Positions 1 through 7,203 of a DNA stretch of 19,790 nt are shown here, one piece after another. The stretch is from NCBI RefSeq assembly GCF_004920405.1, contig NZ_RFLV01000008.1:1-19790 (forward strand), given 5' to 3'. How positions within the stretch are numbered: the first letter of the stretch is position 1; each line of letters begins with the position of its first letter. Below the pieces are notes generated by a model, which made no database searches, had not been told where the DNA came from, and saw only the letters and a list, made by a program, of their open reading frames with translations. This stretch comes from Pseudomonas leptonychotis. GTDB taxonomy: Bacteria > Pseudomonadota > Gammaproteobacteria > Pseudomonadales > Pseudomonadaceae. Position numbers and translations under genes: made by a program.

Positions 1-108
1 GATTACATCGAGATGTTCTACAACCCAAAACGCCGACACGGTTTCAACAATCAGCTGTCGCCTGTAGAGTTTGAAAAGCGCTATTTCCAGAGGTTGGAGA
101 GTGTCTAG
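1..108 (+). CDS. IS3-family transposase, C-terminal end (partial)
   Basis: Frame 1 is open from the first base to TAG at 106-108 and encodes 35 residues. They include FYNPKRRHG and LSPVEFE, the typical end of the IS3-family OrfB transposase (DDE integrase fold). The rest of the element lies left of the window, so I cannot tell whether the copy is intact. As usual in this family, the stop codon lies inside the right terminal inverted repeat. The group within IS3 cannot be assigned from this fragment. Confidence 0.85.
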   Translation, partial: DYIEMFYNPKRRHGFNNQLSPVEFEKRYFQRLESV

Positions 109-126
109 AAAACCAGGGGCGATTCA
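102..126 (+). repeat. Right terminal inverted repeat of the IS3-family element
   Basis: The bases just after the transposase end read TGTCTAGAAAACC followed by a G-rich block and GATTCA. Read inward on the other strand this starts TGAATCGCCCC. IS3-family ends start with TG and finish with CA, so the element most likely ends at 126. The left repeat and the target duplication cannot be checked because the other end is outside the window. Confidence 0.65.
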
Positions 127-151
127 GTAAGCGGTCACAGCACGCAGCGGC

Positions 152-165
152 TTGATGCAGATCAA
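152..165 (+). promoter_or_regulatory. Anr/FNR box upstream of hemN
   Basis: TTGAT-GCAG-ATCAA is a perfect TTGAT-N4-ATCAA site, the binding consensus of FNR and Pseudomonas Anr. Its centre is at 158.5. A -10-like TAGACT at 188-193 would put the transcription start near 200 and the box near -41.5, the class II activator position. hemN is a known Anr target in P. aeruginosa, and anr lies in this window at 2252-2986. Confidence 0.9.
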
Positions 166-187
166 AGCAGCCACCCCGTGTCGCACT

Positions 188-193
188 TAGACT
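188..193 (+). promoter_or_regulatory. Candidate -10 element of the Anr-dependent hemN promoter
   Basis: TAGACT matches TATAAT at four of six positions and sits where an FNR-type class II promoter needs its -10, given the Anr box centred at 158.5. No -35 is expected, because the activator overlaps that region. The call rests on spacing, not on sequence strength. Confidence 0.5.
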
Positions 194-227
194 CCCCGGT
201 ATTGCAAGCCAAACCGGGAACACCCGC

Positions 228-1610
228 ATGCTCAACGCCATCCAGTGGGACAGCACCCTGATCCGCCGCTACGACCAAGCTGGCCCTCGCTACACCTCCT
301 ACCCGACCGCCGTGCAATTTCATGAACGGGTTAGCCAGTTCGACCTGCTGCATGCCCTGCGCGACAGCCGCAAGGCCCTAAAGCCGCTGTCGCTGTATGT
401 GCACATCCCGTTCTGCGCGCACATCTGCTACTACTGCGCCTGCAACAAGGTAATCACCAAGGATCGCGGGCGCACCCAGCCCTACCTGGAAAAACTTGAG
501 CGCGAAGTGGAGATTATCAGCCGTCATCTGGACCCGCAACAGAAGGTCGAACAGCTGCATTTTGGCGGCGGCACACCGACCTTTCTTAGCCACGATGAAC
601 TGCGTCACCTGATGGGCCACCTGCGCCAGCACTTCAACCTGCTGGATGACGACAGCGGCGACTACAGCATCGAAATCGACCCGCGCGAAGCCGACTGGTC
701 AACAATGGGACTGCTCCGCGAGCTGGGTTTCAACCGCGTCAGCCTGGGCGTGCAAGACCTCGATCCGAGCGTGCAACGGGCAGTGAATCGTCTGCAAACC
801 TTGGAGGAAACCCGCGCCATCGTCGAAGCGGCACGCACCCTGCAATTTCGCTCGATAAACATCGACCTGATCTACGGCCTGCCGCTACAAACCCCGGAGC
901 GTTTCGCCCGCACCGTAGCCGAAGTAATTGCCCTGCAACCGGATCGCCTGTCGCTGTTCAACTACGCCCACTTGCCAGAGCGCTTTATGCCGCAGCGGCG
1001 GATCAACACCAGCGACTTGCCCAACCCAGGCGATAAGCTGGCCATGCTGCAGGCCAGCATCGAGCAACTGAGCGCTGCCGGTTACCGTTATATCGGCATG
1101 GATCACTTCGCCCTGCCCGACGACGAGTTGGCCAGCGCCCAGGAGGATGGCAGCCTGCAGCGCAACTTCCAGGGTTACACCACCCACGGCCATTGCGACC
1201 TGATTGGTCTGGGGGTGTCATCAATCAGCCAGATCGGTGACCTGTACTGCCAGAACAACAGCGACTTGAGCAAATATCAGGACAGCCTCGCGCACAGCGA
1301 ACTGGCCACATTGCGCGGCCTGCACTGCGACGCCGACGACCGCCTGCGCCGAGCCGTAATTCAGCAGTTGATCTGTCATTTCCAGCTGCGCTTCGCCGAC
1401 ATCGAGCAGACTTATGCCATCGATTTTCGCAGTTACTTTGCCGATATCTGGCCGCAACTGCAGCAGATGGCCAGTGATGGGCTGATTGAACTAACGGCTC
1501 AGGGCATCGATGTTAAGCCAGCAGGCCGCCTGCTGGTGCGCTCGCTGTGCATGCTGTTTGATCGCTATCTCAGCGAGTTAAATCAGCAGCGCTTTTCTCG
1601 GGTGATTTAA
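228..1610 (+). CDS. hemN: Oxygen-independent coproporphyrinogen III oxidase (radical SAM)
   Basis: HemN decarboxylates two propionate groups of coproporphyrinogen III to give protoporphyrinogen IX without oxygen, in cytoplasmic haem synthesis under low oxygen. The 460-residue protein is full length for the family. The radical SAM cluster motif C63-x3-C67-x2-C70 is followed by C72, the SAM-contacting tyrosine region is YVHIPFC (57-63), and the glycine-rich GGGTPTF is at 113-119. The N-terminus, including YTSYPTAVQFHE, matches Pseudomonas HemN and supports the ATG at 228, although the Shine-Dalgarno (SD) sequence is weak. A perfect Anr box lies 62 bp upstream, so expression should rise without oxygen. 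It converges with the next gene across 25 bp, with only a 5-bp hairpin (1617-1631) and no T tract between them. Confidence 0.97.
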   Translation: MLNAIQWDSTLIRRYDQAGPRYTSYPTAVQFHERVSQFDLLHALRDSRKALKPLSLYVHIPFCAHICYYCACNKVITKDRGRTQPYLEKLEREVEIISRHLDPQQKVEQLHFGGGTPTFLSHDELRHLMGHLRQHFNLLDDDSGDYSIEIDPREADWSTMGLLRELGFNRVSLGVQDLDPSVQRAVNRLQTLEETRAIVEAARTLQFRSINIDLIYGLPLQTPERFARTVAEVIALQPDRLSLFNYAHLPERFMPQRRINTSDLPNPGDKLAMLQASIEQLSAAGYRYIGMDHFALPDDELASAQEDGSLQRNFQGYTTHGHCDLIGLGVSSISQIGDLYCQNNSDLSKYQDSLAHSELATLRGLHCDADDRLRRAVIQQLICHFQLRFADIEQTYAIDFRSYFADIWPQLQQMASDGLIELTAQGIDVKPAGRLLVRSLCMLFDRYLSELNQQRFSRVI

Positions 1611-1635
1611 CAGCCTGCTCACTGGATGAGCGGAG

Positions 1636-2100
1636 CTACTTCATGACCAGGCTGGCCACTTCCTGCATCTGCTGATCGCTTAGATCCTGCTCGCGCATGG
1701 TCTTGATCAGCGTTGCGTTGGCACTGCTCAACGCGCCCTGCAGCGAGGCCAGTTCGCCCTGCAGCGCTTCGATCTTCATGCGTTTAGTTTCAGGGTCGAG
1801 GCTCTGATCACTCATCACCTCTTTCAACTCGGCTTTCTTCGCCTCGATCTGCGCCTTGAGCTCGCGGATCATTTTAAGAAGATCCTTGAGCACATCCGGC
1901 AGGCTGCGTTCATCAATGTCGCGGTTCTTCTGCGCGGCGGCGGAACGCGCTTTGCCCAGCTCCGACAAGCTCACCCGCAGGCTGTCACGCAGTGCCTGCT
2001 GATCCGTCTCGCTGCTCGGCACAGCGCCTTCGGCCGCCACGCTCTTGCGCTCCAGCGCGACGTTCATGCGGCTGCTCAAGCTGGTCAATTCCAAACCCAT
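1636..2100 (-). CDS. Uncharacterised coiled-coil protein (PA1545-like)
   Basis: A 154-residue, highly charged, soluble protein with no signal peptide or membrane segment. Residues ~65-150 have a heptad-like pattern rich in Lys, Glu, Leu and Ala (for example ELKAQIEAKKAELKEV), which predicts a long alpha-helical coiled coil. I recognise no catalytic motif. The start is set at 2100 because AAGGAG lies 6 nt upstream of that ATG; an in-frame ATG at 2121 has no SD. It sits between hemN and anr, divergent from anr across ~150 bp and convergent with hemN. As I recall, the same hypothetical gene sits at this place in P. aeruginosa, which suggests a conserved but unknown role. Any link to Anr is only positional. 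Confidence 0.8.
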   Translation of the reverse strand: MGLELTSLSSRMNVALERKSVAAEGAVPSSETDQQALRDSLRVSLSELGKARSAAAQKNRDIDERSLPDVLKDLLKMIRELKAQIEAKKAELKEVMSDQSLDPETKRMKIEALQGELASLQGALSSANATLIKTMREQDLSDQQMQEVASLVMK

Positions 2101-2251
2101 ACGATGCTCCTTGCCGATCATTGAAACCGCCTAATTTATCGGTCGCACCGGATAAAACTTGAACATTCGATCAGACTAGCGTCTTAGTGGCCACCCTCTG
2201 CACCCTGCTGTAACCTTACGGCTATTGTGTGTATACCCAGGATCACCAACG

Positions 2252-2986
2252 ATGTCCGAAAGCACCATGTTGCATAGCCCACACCAAGTCCATTGCAAGG
2301 ATTGCAGCCTGGCGAGTTTGTGCCTGCCGCTGTCGCTGAACCTGGAAGACATGGATGCGCTGGATGACATCGTCAAACGTGGCCGCCCCTTGAAAAAAGG
2401 CGAGTTCCTGTTTCGTCAGGGCGACACCTTTAACTCTGTCTTCGCCGTGCGCTCCGGGGCGTTGAAAACCTTCAGTCTGAGCGATAGCGGCGATGAACAA
2501 ATCACCGGCTTTCACCTGCCCAGCGAGCTAGTAGGACTGTCCGGCATGGACAGCGAAAGCTACCCCGTATCGGCGATTGCCCTGGAAACCACCTCGGTGT
2601 GCGAAATCCCGTTCGAACGTCTGGATGAGCTGTCGGTGCAACTGCCGCAGCTGCGGCGCCAGCTGATGCGCGTCATGAGCCGAGAGATCCGCGACGATCA
2701 GCAGATGATGCTGTTGCTCTCGAAGAAAACCGCCGACGAGCGCATCGCCACCTTCCTGGTCAACCTCTCGGCGCGTTTCCGTGCCCGCGGCTTCTCGGCC
2801 AATCAGTTCCGCTTGGCTATGTCACGCAACGAAATAGGTAACTATTTGGGCCTTGCGGTGGAGACCGTTTCACGGGTATTTACCCGTTTCCAACAGAACA
2901 AGCTGCTCGAAGCCGAAGGCAAGGAAGTGCATATTCTCGACCCCATCGAGCTGTGCGCCCTGGCCGGCGGCAACCTCGAGGGCTGA
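2252..2986 (+). CDS. anr: Anaerobic transcriptional regulator Anr (FNR family)
   Basis: Anr is the Pseudomonas FNR orthologue: a CRP-fold dimer that binds DNA when its oxygen-labile [4Fe-4S] cluster is intact. The 244-residue protein has the four cluster ligands C15, C18, C24 and C117, a cyclic-nucleotide-like beta-roll (~35-120), a dimer helix and a C-terminal helix-turn-helix (~190-212). The recognition helix reads VETVSR, with the E204, S207 and R208 that read TTGAT half-sites. The start is the ATG at 2252, with AGGA 9 nt upstream, matching the family length; an upstream TTG at 2225 has no SD support. apt follows after 28 nt, probably on the same transcript. A matching box lies upstream of hemN. 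I see no perfect Anr box in front of anr itself. Confidence 0.97.
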   Translation: MSESTMLHSPHQVHCKDCSLASLCLPLSLNLEDMDALDDIVKRGRPLKKGEFLFRQGDTFNSVFAVRSGALKTFSLSDSGDEQITGFHLPSELVGLSGMDSESYPVSAIALETTSVCEIPFERLDELSVQLPQLRRQLMRVMSREIRDDQQMMLLLSKKTADERIATFLVNLSARFRARGFSANQFRLAMSRNEIGNYLGLAVETVSRVFTRFQQNKLLEAEGKEVHILDPIELCALAGGNLEG

Positions 2987-3014
2987 CTGACCCGCACAGC
3001 GCAGGATCTAGCCG

Positions 3015-3563
3015 ATGAGCTTCGACGAATTCAGCATCAAAACCTTGATCCGACCGGTAGTGGACTTCCCCAAGCCGGGGGTGATCTTTCGCGATATCAC
3101 CCCGCTGTTTCAGTCGCCACGTGCCCTGCGCATGGTCGCCGACAGTTTTATCCAGCGCTATGTCGAGGCAGACTTCAGCCATATCGGCGCCATGGACGCG
3201 CGCGGTTTTCTGATCGGTTCGATCATCGCCTATGAACTGAACAAGCCACTGATTCTGTTCCGCAAGCAGGGCAAGCTACCGGCCGACGTGCTCAGCGAGA
3301 GCTATCAAACCGAGTACGGTGAAGCCAAGCTCGAAGTACACGCCGACAGTCTTTGCGAAGGCGATAAAGTGCTGATTTTCGATGACTTGATCGCCACCGG
3401 CGGTACCCTACTGGCCGCCGCACAACTGGTTAGGCGCATGGGCGCCAGTATCATTGAGGCCGCCGCGATCATCGATCTGCCTGAACTCGGCGGTTCACAG
3501 AAGCTACAGGACAGCGGGATTGCGACTTTCGCCCTAACGACCTTCAGCCTCACTGACCAATAG
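3015..3563 (+). CDS. apt: Adenine phosphoribosyltransferase
   Basis: Apt makes AMP from adenine and PRPP in the purine salvage pathway (cytoplasm). The 182-residue length is typical. The PRPP-binding loop is [14 protein letters not shown] at 119-132, and the type I phosphoribosyltransferase N-terminal segment with the FRDITPLF motif is at 25-32. An AGGA lies ~9 nt before the start. It follows anr by 28 nt with no terminator between, so co-transcription is likely; this anr-apt pairing is also known in P. aeruginosa. A weak hairpin (3580-3600) lies downstream. Confidence 0.96.
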   Translation: MSFDEFSIKTLIRPVVDFPKPGVIFRDITPLFQSPRALRMVADSFIQRYVEADFSHIGAMDARGFLIGSIIAYELNKPLILFRKQGKLPADVLSESYQTEYGEAKLEVHADSLCEGDKVLIFDDLIATGGTLLAAAQLVRRMGASIIEAAAIIDLPELGGSQKLQDSGIATFALTTFSLTDQ

Positions 3564-3813
3564 CCCAACCTTCCCCTCTACGCCCACAACATCTGGGCGT
3601 GTACTCGTGCCCAGTCAGGCGTGCACCTGATCGAACGCGTCTACAACTATCCATAAGTTGGCGCAAATCCGGCCGCCCTGGCCAGGAATGACCTCGCCTC
3701 AAAAACGCCCTCGGCTAAAGATAAATCACGGCCCAAGACAGCCCAGCCTGTCGATCCGAGCCCCATAACAAGAGCGGTCGCGAATGCGGCCAATATGCCG
3801 AGGAGTCGCCCTT

Positions 3814-4641
3814 ATGACAGCCAAACCTACCACCCCAACCGCCAGTTTCCCGGTGCGCCGCATGGACTTCAGCTTTAGCCAAGGCCAGAAATTCTGGTTC
3901 GCTGGCGACCCGTTCCTGAGCCACTTTATGAACAACCTGTCGTCGCTGTTCCCCTACGGCGAGAAATTTTTCGTCGACAGCGTGCGGGCTGTACGCGAGA
4001 AGGTCAGCGAGCCACAGTTGAAGAAGGACATCAGCGCCTTTATTGGCCAGGAAGCTATGCACTCAAAGGAGCACGCGGCCTACAACGATTACGCAGCCGA
4101 GCACGATATCGACCTGGAAACCCTCGAATTACGGATCAAGGTGTTGCTGGAATGGGTGACCAAGATCACCACCAAGAAACAGCGCCTTGCCGCCACCTGC
4201 GCGCTGGAACACTTTACCGCGACCATGGCCGAGCAGCTGTTGCAGCGCGAAGACCTAACCACTCAGATGAACGACCCCAAGCTGTATCAGCTGTGGATGT
4301 GGCATGCGATCGAGGAGAACGAGCATAAGGCGGTCTGCTACGACGTGTACCAGAAGGTTTATGGCGGCTACTTCACCCGCGTTGGCATGATGGCGATTTC
4401 TACGGTGGTGTTCTTCAGCGTGATCGGCTGGTTCCAGCTGCACCTGCTGCGCAAGGATGGTCAGCTATTGAATTGGCGCAGCTGGGGCAAGGGCCTGAAG
4501 ATGCTATTCGGCCCGCGCAACGGCTTTCTGACCAAGTTGATTCCGTCCTACCTGGACTACTACCGCCCAGGCTTCCACCCTTTCGATCATGACAGCAAAG
4601 CGCTGGAACAACGCTGGCGTCAACGCCTGGGCTTCAACTAA
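3814..4641 (+). CDS. Predicted metal-dependent hydrolase (PF10118-like)
   Basis: A 275-residue protein that resembles the PF10118/COG3687 family of predicted metal-dependent hydrolases, whose reaction is unknown. Candidate metal ligands lie in two ExxH-type motifs, E80-A-M-H83 (with E86 and H87) and E167-E-N-E170-H171, plus E132-H133. This pattern recalls ferritin-like di-iron helical bundles. A hydrophobic stretch at ~189-208 could be one membrane segment, so the protein may be attached to the inner membrane. The start at 3814 is preceded by AGGAG 8 nt upstream; an in-frame ATG at 3784 lacks an SD. The family call is from recognition, not a search. A strong terminator follows directly (4659-4690). 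Confidence 0.8.
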   Translation: MTAKPTTPTASFPVRRMDFSFSQGQKFWFAGDPFLSHFMNNLSSLFPYGEKFFVDSVRAVREKVSEPQLKKDISAFIGQEAMHSKEHAAYNDYAAEHDIDLETLELRIKVLLEWVTKITTKKQRLAATCALEHFTATMAEQLLQREDLTTQMNDPKLYQLWMWHAIEENEHKAVCYDVYQKVYGGYFTRVGMMAISTVVFFSVIGWFQLHLLRKDGQLLNWRSWGKGLKMLFGPRNGFLTKLIPSYLDYYRPGFHPFDHDSKALEQRWRQRLGFN

Positions 4642-4658
4642 GTCCAGAGAGGCCTGAC

Positions 4659-4690
4659 ACACCGAGGCATCACGATGCCTCGGTGTTTCT
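4659..4690 (+). terminator. Intrinsic terminator of the PF10118-like gene
   Basis: A perfect 12-bp stem, ACACCGAGGCAT (4659-4670) with ATGCCTCGGTGT (4675-4686) and a 4-nt loop, is followed by TTTCTTT. It acts in the plus direction; the other strand has no T tract. The stop codon of the convergent antiporter gene (4670-4672) lies at the edge of the loop, so the right arm and T tract are also antiporter coding sequence. Confidence 0.92.
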
Positions 4691-6229
4691 TTCCAGGGTT
4701 TTGATTACATGCTCCGCCAAGCCGGAACCGGCCTCACTCATGGTCAGGTAGGTGCGATCGGCCCCGGCTTCCTGAATGCGCTTGGCCATGTCTTCATACA
4801 ACGCGTGGGATACCACCAAGCCACTGAAACCGCGCTCACGCAGCTTTTGCGTGGCAATCACCTTGGTCTCTTCGTCGTTGAGGGTCAGGATCACCGCATC
4901 AACCCCGCTCATATCCAAGTGCTGCCAAAACACCGGGTCCTCGCCATCGGCAAACAACACCCTGCGTCCAGCCACCTTGCCCTGCTCGATCACCACCGGG
5001 TCAGAATCCAACCCAACCACGCGATAACCTTGCTCCTTTAGATAGTCATAAGCGGCACGCCCAGTGCGCCCCATACCCATCACCAAGGTCTGAGTGTCAC
5101 CCAGAGACAGCGGCTGCTCATCGGGGTGGCGAATATTGCGTTCGAGAGGAATCAGGCGCCTGGCAAAACGCTCGTAAAGCGGGTGGGCGATGCGATTGAG
5201 TGGTGCTGAGATAACAAATGACAGCGCCACCGTAATCGCCAATGGAATCAACCATTGCGGCATTACCACACTGGCCATGATCAGACCGAACTCGCTGTAA
5301 TTGGTAAGGCTGACACTCGTGAGAAAAGCACTGCGCGCACGCAAGCGAAAGAGCAGAAACAGAAAGAAGAACAACACACCTTTTAGCGGCAACAACAGCG
5401 TCATAACCAGGGCGAAAATCAGCGCATCAGCATCGGGCAGCCCGCCCATGCCGATCTGCAGAAAGAAGCCAACGAGGAATACTTCTTTGATGCCCCAAAG
5501 CGAGTTGGACAGTTCCGTCGCGCGCTTATGTTTTGCCAGCAGCGCACCAAATGCCAGGGCACCCAGTTCGGCACTCAACCCCAACTGTTCAAACCCATAA
5601 CCGCCGGCCACCAGCGCCAACATTAAACCCAACAACAGCATCAACTCTTCGTGACCGCTGGCATCAAGCAAACGGAATAACAACGGACGTAGCAAGGGCA
5701 AGCCAAACACCAGCAGGGCCCAAGGCGAAGGTAAATCCCCAGCAGCCAGGCTCATTACCAGCAAAGCGATCATGTCCTGTATAACCAGCACTCCAATCGC
5801 CACGCGACCGTGAAATGCACGCAGTTCACGTTTACTTTCGAGCACTTTGGCCGCCAGCACTGTGCTGGAAAACGACAAAGCAATCGCCAGTAATAAGCAC
5901 TGATACCAAGGCAGCTCGAGCAGCAGCAAGATCGCCGGGAGAAACACCACACTGGAAATGGCGAAATGCAATAGCCCACCGCCAAACACTTCGCGGCGCA
6001 GCAGGTTACTCGCCTTGAGTTTTAGACCCACGGTAAACAACAACAGCAGCACACCCAAATGGGCAATATGCTGCAGCGCGCCGCTCTCATGCGGGTCGAT
6101 ACCCAGACGCTCCCCCACTGCGGCCAAGGCAAAGCCTGCCCCCAGATAACCCACCAATGGCGGCAGCCCTACTGCTCGCGCAGCCAAGCCCATGGCAAAA
6201 GCGAACGCAATCCAGGCGGCTTCAATCAT
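4670..6229 (-). CDS. CPA2-family cation/proton antiporter with TrkA-N domain (Kef/YbaL-like)
   Basis: A 519-residue inner-membrane protein with about 12 hydrophobic helices in the first ~350 residues, followed by a cytoplasmic nucleotide-binding TrkA-N (RCK) domain at ~379-495. The transport core has Q151-D152 in a membrane helix, the position of the conserved Asp of this family, and the NYSEFGLI motif near 310-317. The TrkA-N Rossmann fold shows G385-M-G387-R-T-G390 and an acidic D408 at the end of the second strand, suggesting NAD(H) or nucleotide control. It probably exchanges K+ or Na+ for protons; the ion cannot be read from sequence. The start at 6229 has AAGGA 6 nt upstream, and a TTG two codons earlier would leave no spacing. 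Its last codons are shared with the neighbouring gene's terminator. Confidence 0.9.
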   Translation of the reverse strand: MIEAAWIAFAFAMGLAARAVGLPPLVGYLGAGFALAAVGERLGIDPHESGALQHIAHLGVLLLLFTVGLKLKASNLLRREVFGGGLLHFAISSVVFLPAILLLLELPWYQCLLLAIALSFSSTVLAAKVLESKRELRAFHGRVAIGVLVIQDMIALLVMSLAAGDLPSPWALLVFGLPLLRPLLFRLLDASGHEELMLLLGLMLALVAGGYGFEQLGLSAELGALAFGALLAKHKRATELSNSLWGIKEVFLVGFFLQIGMGGLPDADALIFALVMTLLLPLKGVLFFFLFLLFRLRARSAFLTSVSLTNYSEFGLIMASVVMPQWLIPLAITVALSFVISAPLNRIAHPLYERFARRLIPLERNIRHPDEQPLSLGDTQTLVMGMGRTGRAAYDYLKEQGYRVVGLDSDPVVIEQGKVAGRRVLFADGEDPVFWQHLDMSGVDAVILTLNDEETKVIATQKLRERGFSGLVVSHALYEDMAKRIQEAGADRTYLTMSEAGSGLAEHVIKTLERNTEAS

Positions 6230-6365
6230 TGGCAATCCTTATCGGCGCAGGCAGAGCCTGCAGGGCAACATGAGTCGTGCAGCCAAACAATGCATCTGCG
6301 TGTGGCAGCATACAAGCGCCGCTCCCCAGCATCATTGATTAGCATCAGCGTCCTGCATGGCTTAA

Positions 6366-7088
6366 TCACGCCTCATGCAACCGCAACTGACCCAGACTTT
6401 GTAGCACGCTGGCTCCGGTAAATAGCATGACAATTTGCTCTTCGGCCAAGGCACAGATTGCCTCGCGACGCTCAGGCTGACCGATATAGTCCAACGAGAG
6501 TTGGAACAGATTGCGACTGATCAAGTTGGACACCTGCAACACCACGCCCGGATTAACGATATCCGGCAGCAGCTTGAAGGCCACGATGTCTTCAGCCATG
6601 TCCGCACCGAACTCATCCATCACCTCTTGCAGCGCAACGCGCAGTACGGCAGATGCACCATGCAGTTCACGCACGCCGATGATGAAAGCTTCAGGGTTCT
6701 GCGCAACGAAATCGAAGAACAGCTGCACGGTTTCATGGCACACCCGCCGCCCGCGATCCAGGTCGATACCAAACAGCATGGCCACGCTTTTACTGGGCGA
6801 CTGTACGGCGCGCTCAGCGGCCTCACGGCGTAAGTCGCGCAACGGTTGACGCAACTGAGTGGAGATCTGCCGAATCATCGTCAGGCCCAGGTCGTCCACG
6901 TCCTTGAAGTGCCGGTAGAAGGTATTGGGGTTTAACCCGGCTTCACGGGCCAGCTCGCGCAGGCCGAGATTGCTCAGGCTGCGACTGGTTGAGGTGAGAC
7001 GTAACGCGGCCTCCAGTAACAGGGTCTTGCCTGGGGCATCGCTGACTTTTTCCGCAGCGGATGGCTGCTCGCCGACGGCTGTTTGCAT
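6366..7088 (-). CDS. TetR-family regulator, FabR-like
   Basis: A 240-residue TetR repressor. The helix-turn-helix is at ~42-61 (LGLRELAREAGLNPNTFYRH), and the following FKDVDDLGLT closely resembles E. coli FabR, the repressor of unsaturated fatty acid synthesis. The C-terminal ligand domain is diverged, so the inducer is unknown; an acyl-type ligand is only a guess from this resemblance. The gene is divergent from the monooxygenase/SDR operon, and the shared 115-bp region holds two tandem palindromic operators. The simplest reading is that it represses that operon and itself. A GGTAGGG precedes the ATG. The antiporter gene lies 136 bp downstream on the same strand; that gap has a small GC-rich hairpin (6247-6261) and no T tract, so read-through is possible. 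Confidence 0.92.
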   Translation of the reverse strand: MQTAVGEQPSAAEKVSDAPGKTLLLEAALRLTSTSRSLSNLGLRELAREAGLNPNTFYRHFKDVDDLGLTMIRQISTQLRQPLRDLRREAAERAVQSPSKSVAMLFGIDLDRGRRVCHETVQLFFDFVAQNPEAFIIGVRELHGASAVLRVALQEVMDEFGADMAEDIVAFKLLPDIVNPGVVLQVSNLISRNLFQLSLDYIGQPERREAICALAEEQIVMLFTGASVLQSLGQLRLHEA

Positions 7089-7127
7089 GACGAACCCTAC
7101 CTAAAAGTTGGCGTGTGAGACTGCCGC

Positions 7128-7181
7128 TTGCTGGCGAGTATACATTTGTCTACTTTGGTATACAGATGTATACGCCAGCAA
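7128..7181. promoter_or_regulatory. 54-bp nested inverted repeat with two TetR-type operators
   Basis: Outer arms TTGCTGGCG (7128-7136) and CGCCAGCAA (7173-7181) enclose two 16-bp operators. Operator 1 (7138-7153) is GTATACA-TT-TGTCTAC, with one mismatch between arms; operator 2 (7158-7173) is GTATACA-GA-TGTATAC, a perfect 7-2-7 palindrome. Their starts are 20 bp apart, about two helical turns. A plus-strand promoter TTGTCT (7146-7151) N17 TATACG (7169-7174) and a minus-strand -10 TATACT (7142-7137) overlap them, so bound repressor would block both directions. The FabR-like TetR encoded next door is the natural candidate. Confidence 0.75.
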
Positions 7182-7203
7182 TAAACATAACAGGAGCTTG
7201 GCC

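Larger units (their letters stand above)
1..126 (+). mobile_element. 3' end of an IS3-family insertion sequence
   Basis: This combines the transposase tail and the right inverted repeat. The element reads toward hemN and stops 25 bp before the Anr box of the hemN promoter. Only the last 126 bases are visible. Confidence 0.75.

Noticed and set aside
3580..3600. Hairpin ACGCCCA/TGGGCGT after apt as an intrinsic terminator
   Set aside because: The 7-bp stem is real but no T tract follows; at most a weak or Rho-assisted end.
6511..6524. Second Anr-like site TTGCGACTGATCAA
   Set aside because: One half-site is degenerate and it lies inside the TetR coding region, away from any promoter.
7108..7203. 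Upstream N-terminal extension of the monooxygenase
   Set aside because: It would translate through the operators; the ATG at 7204 has AGGAG at good spacing and fits the family start.
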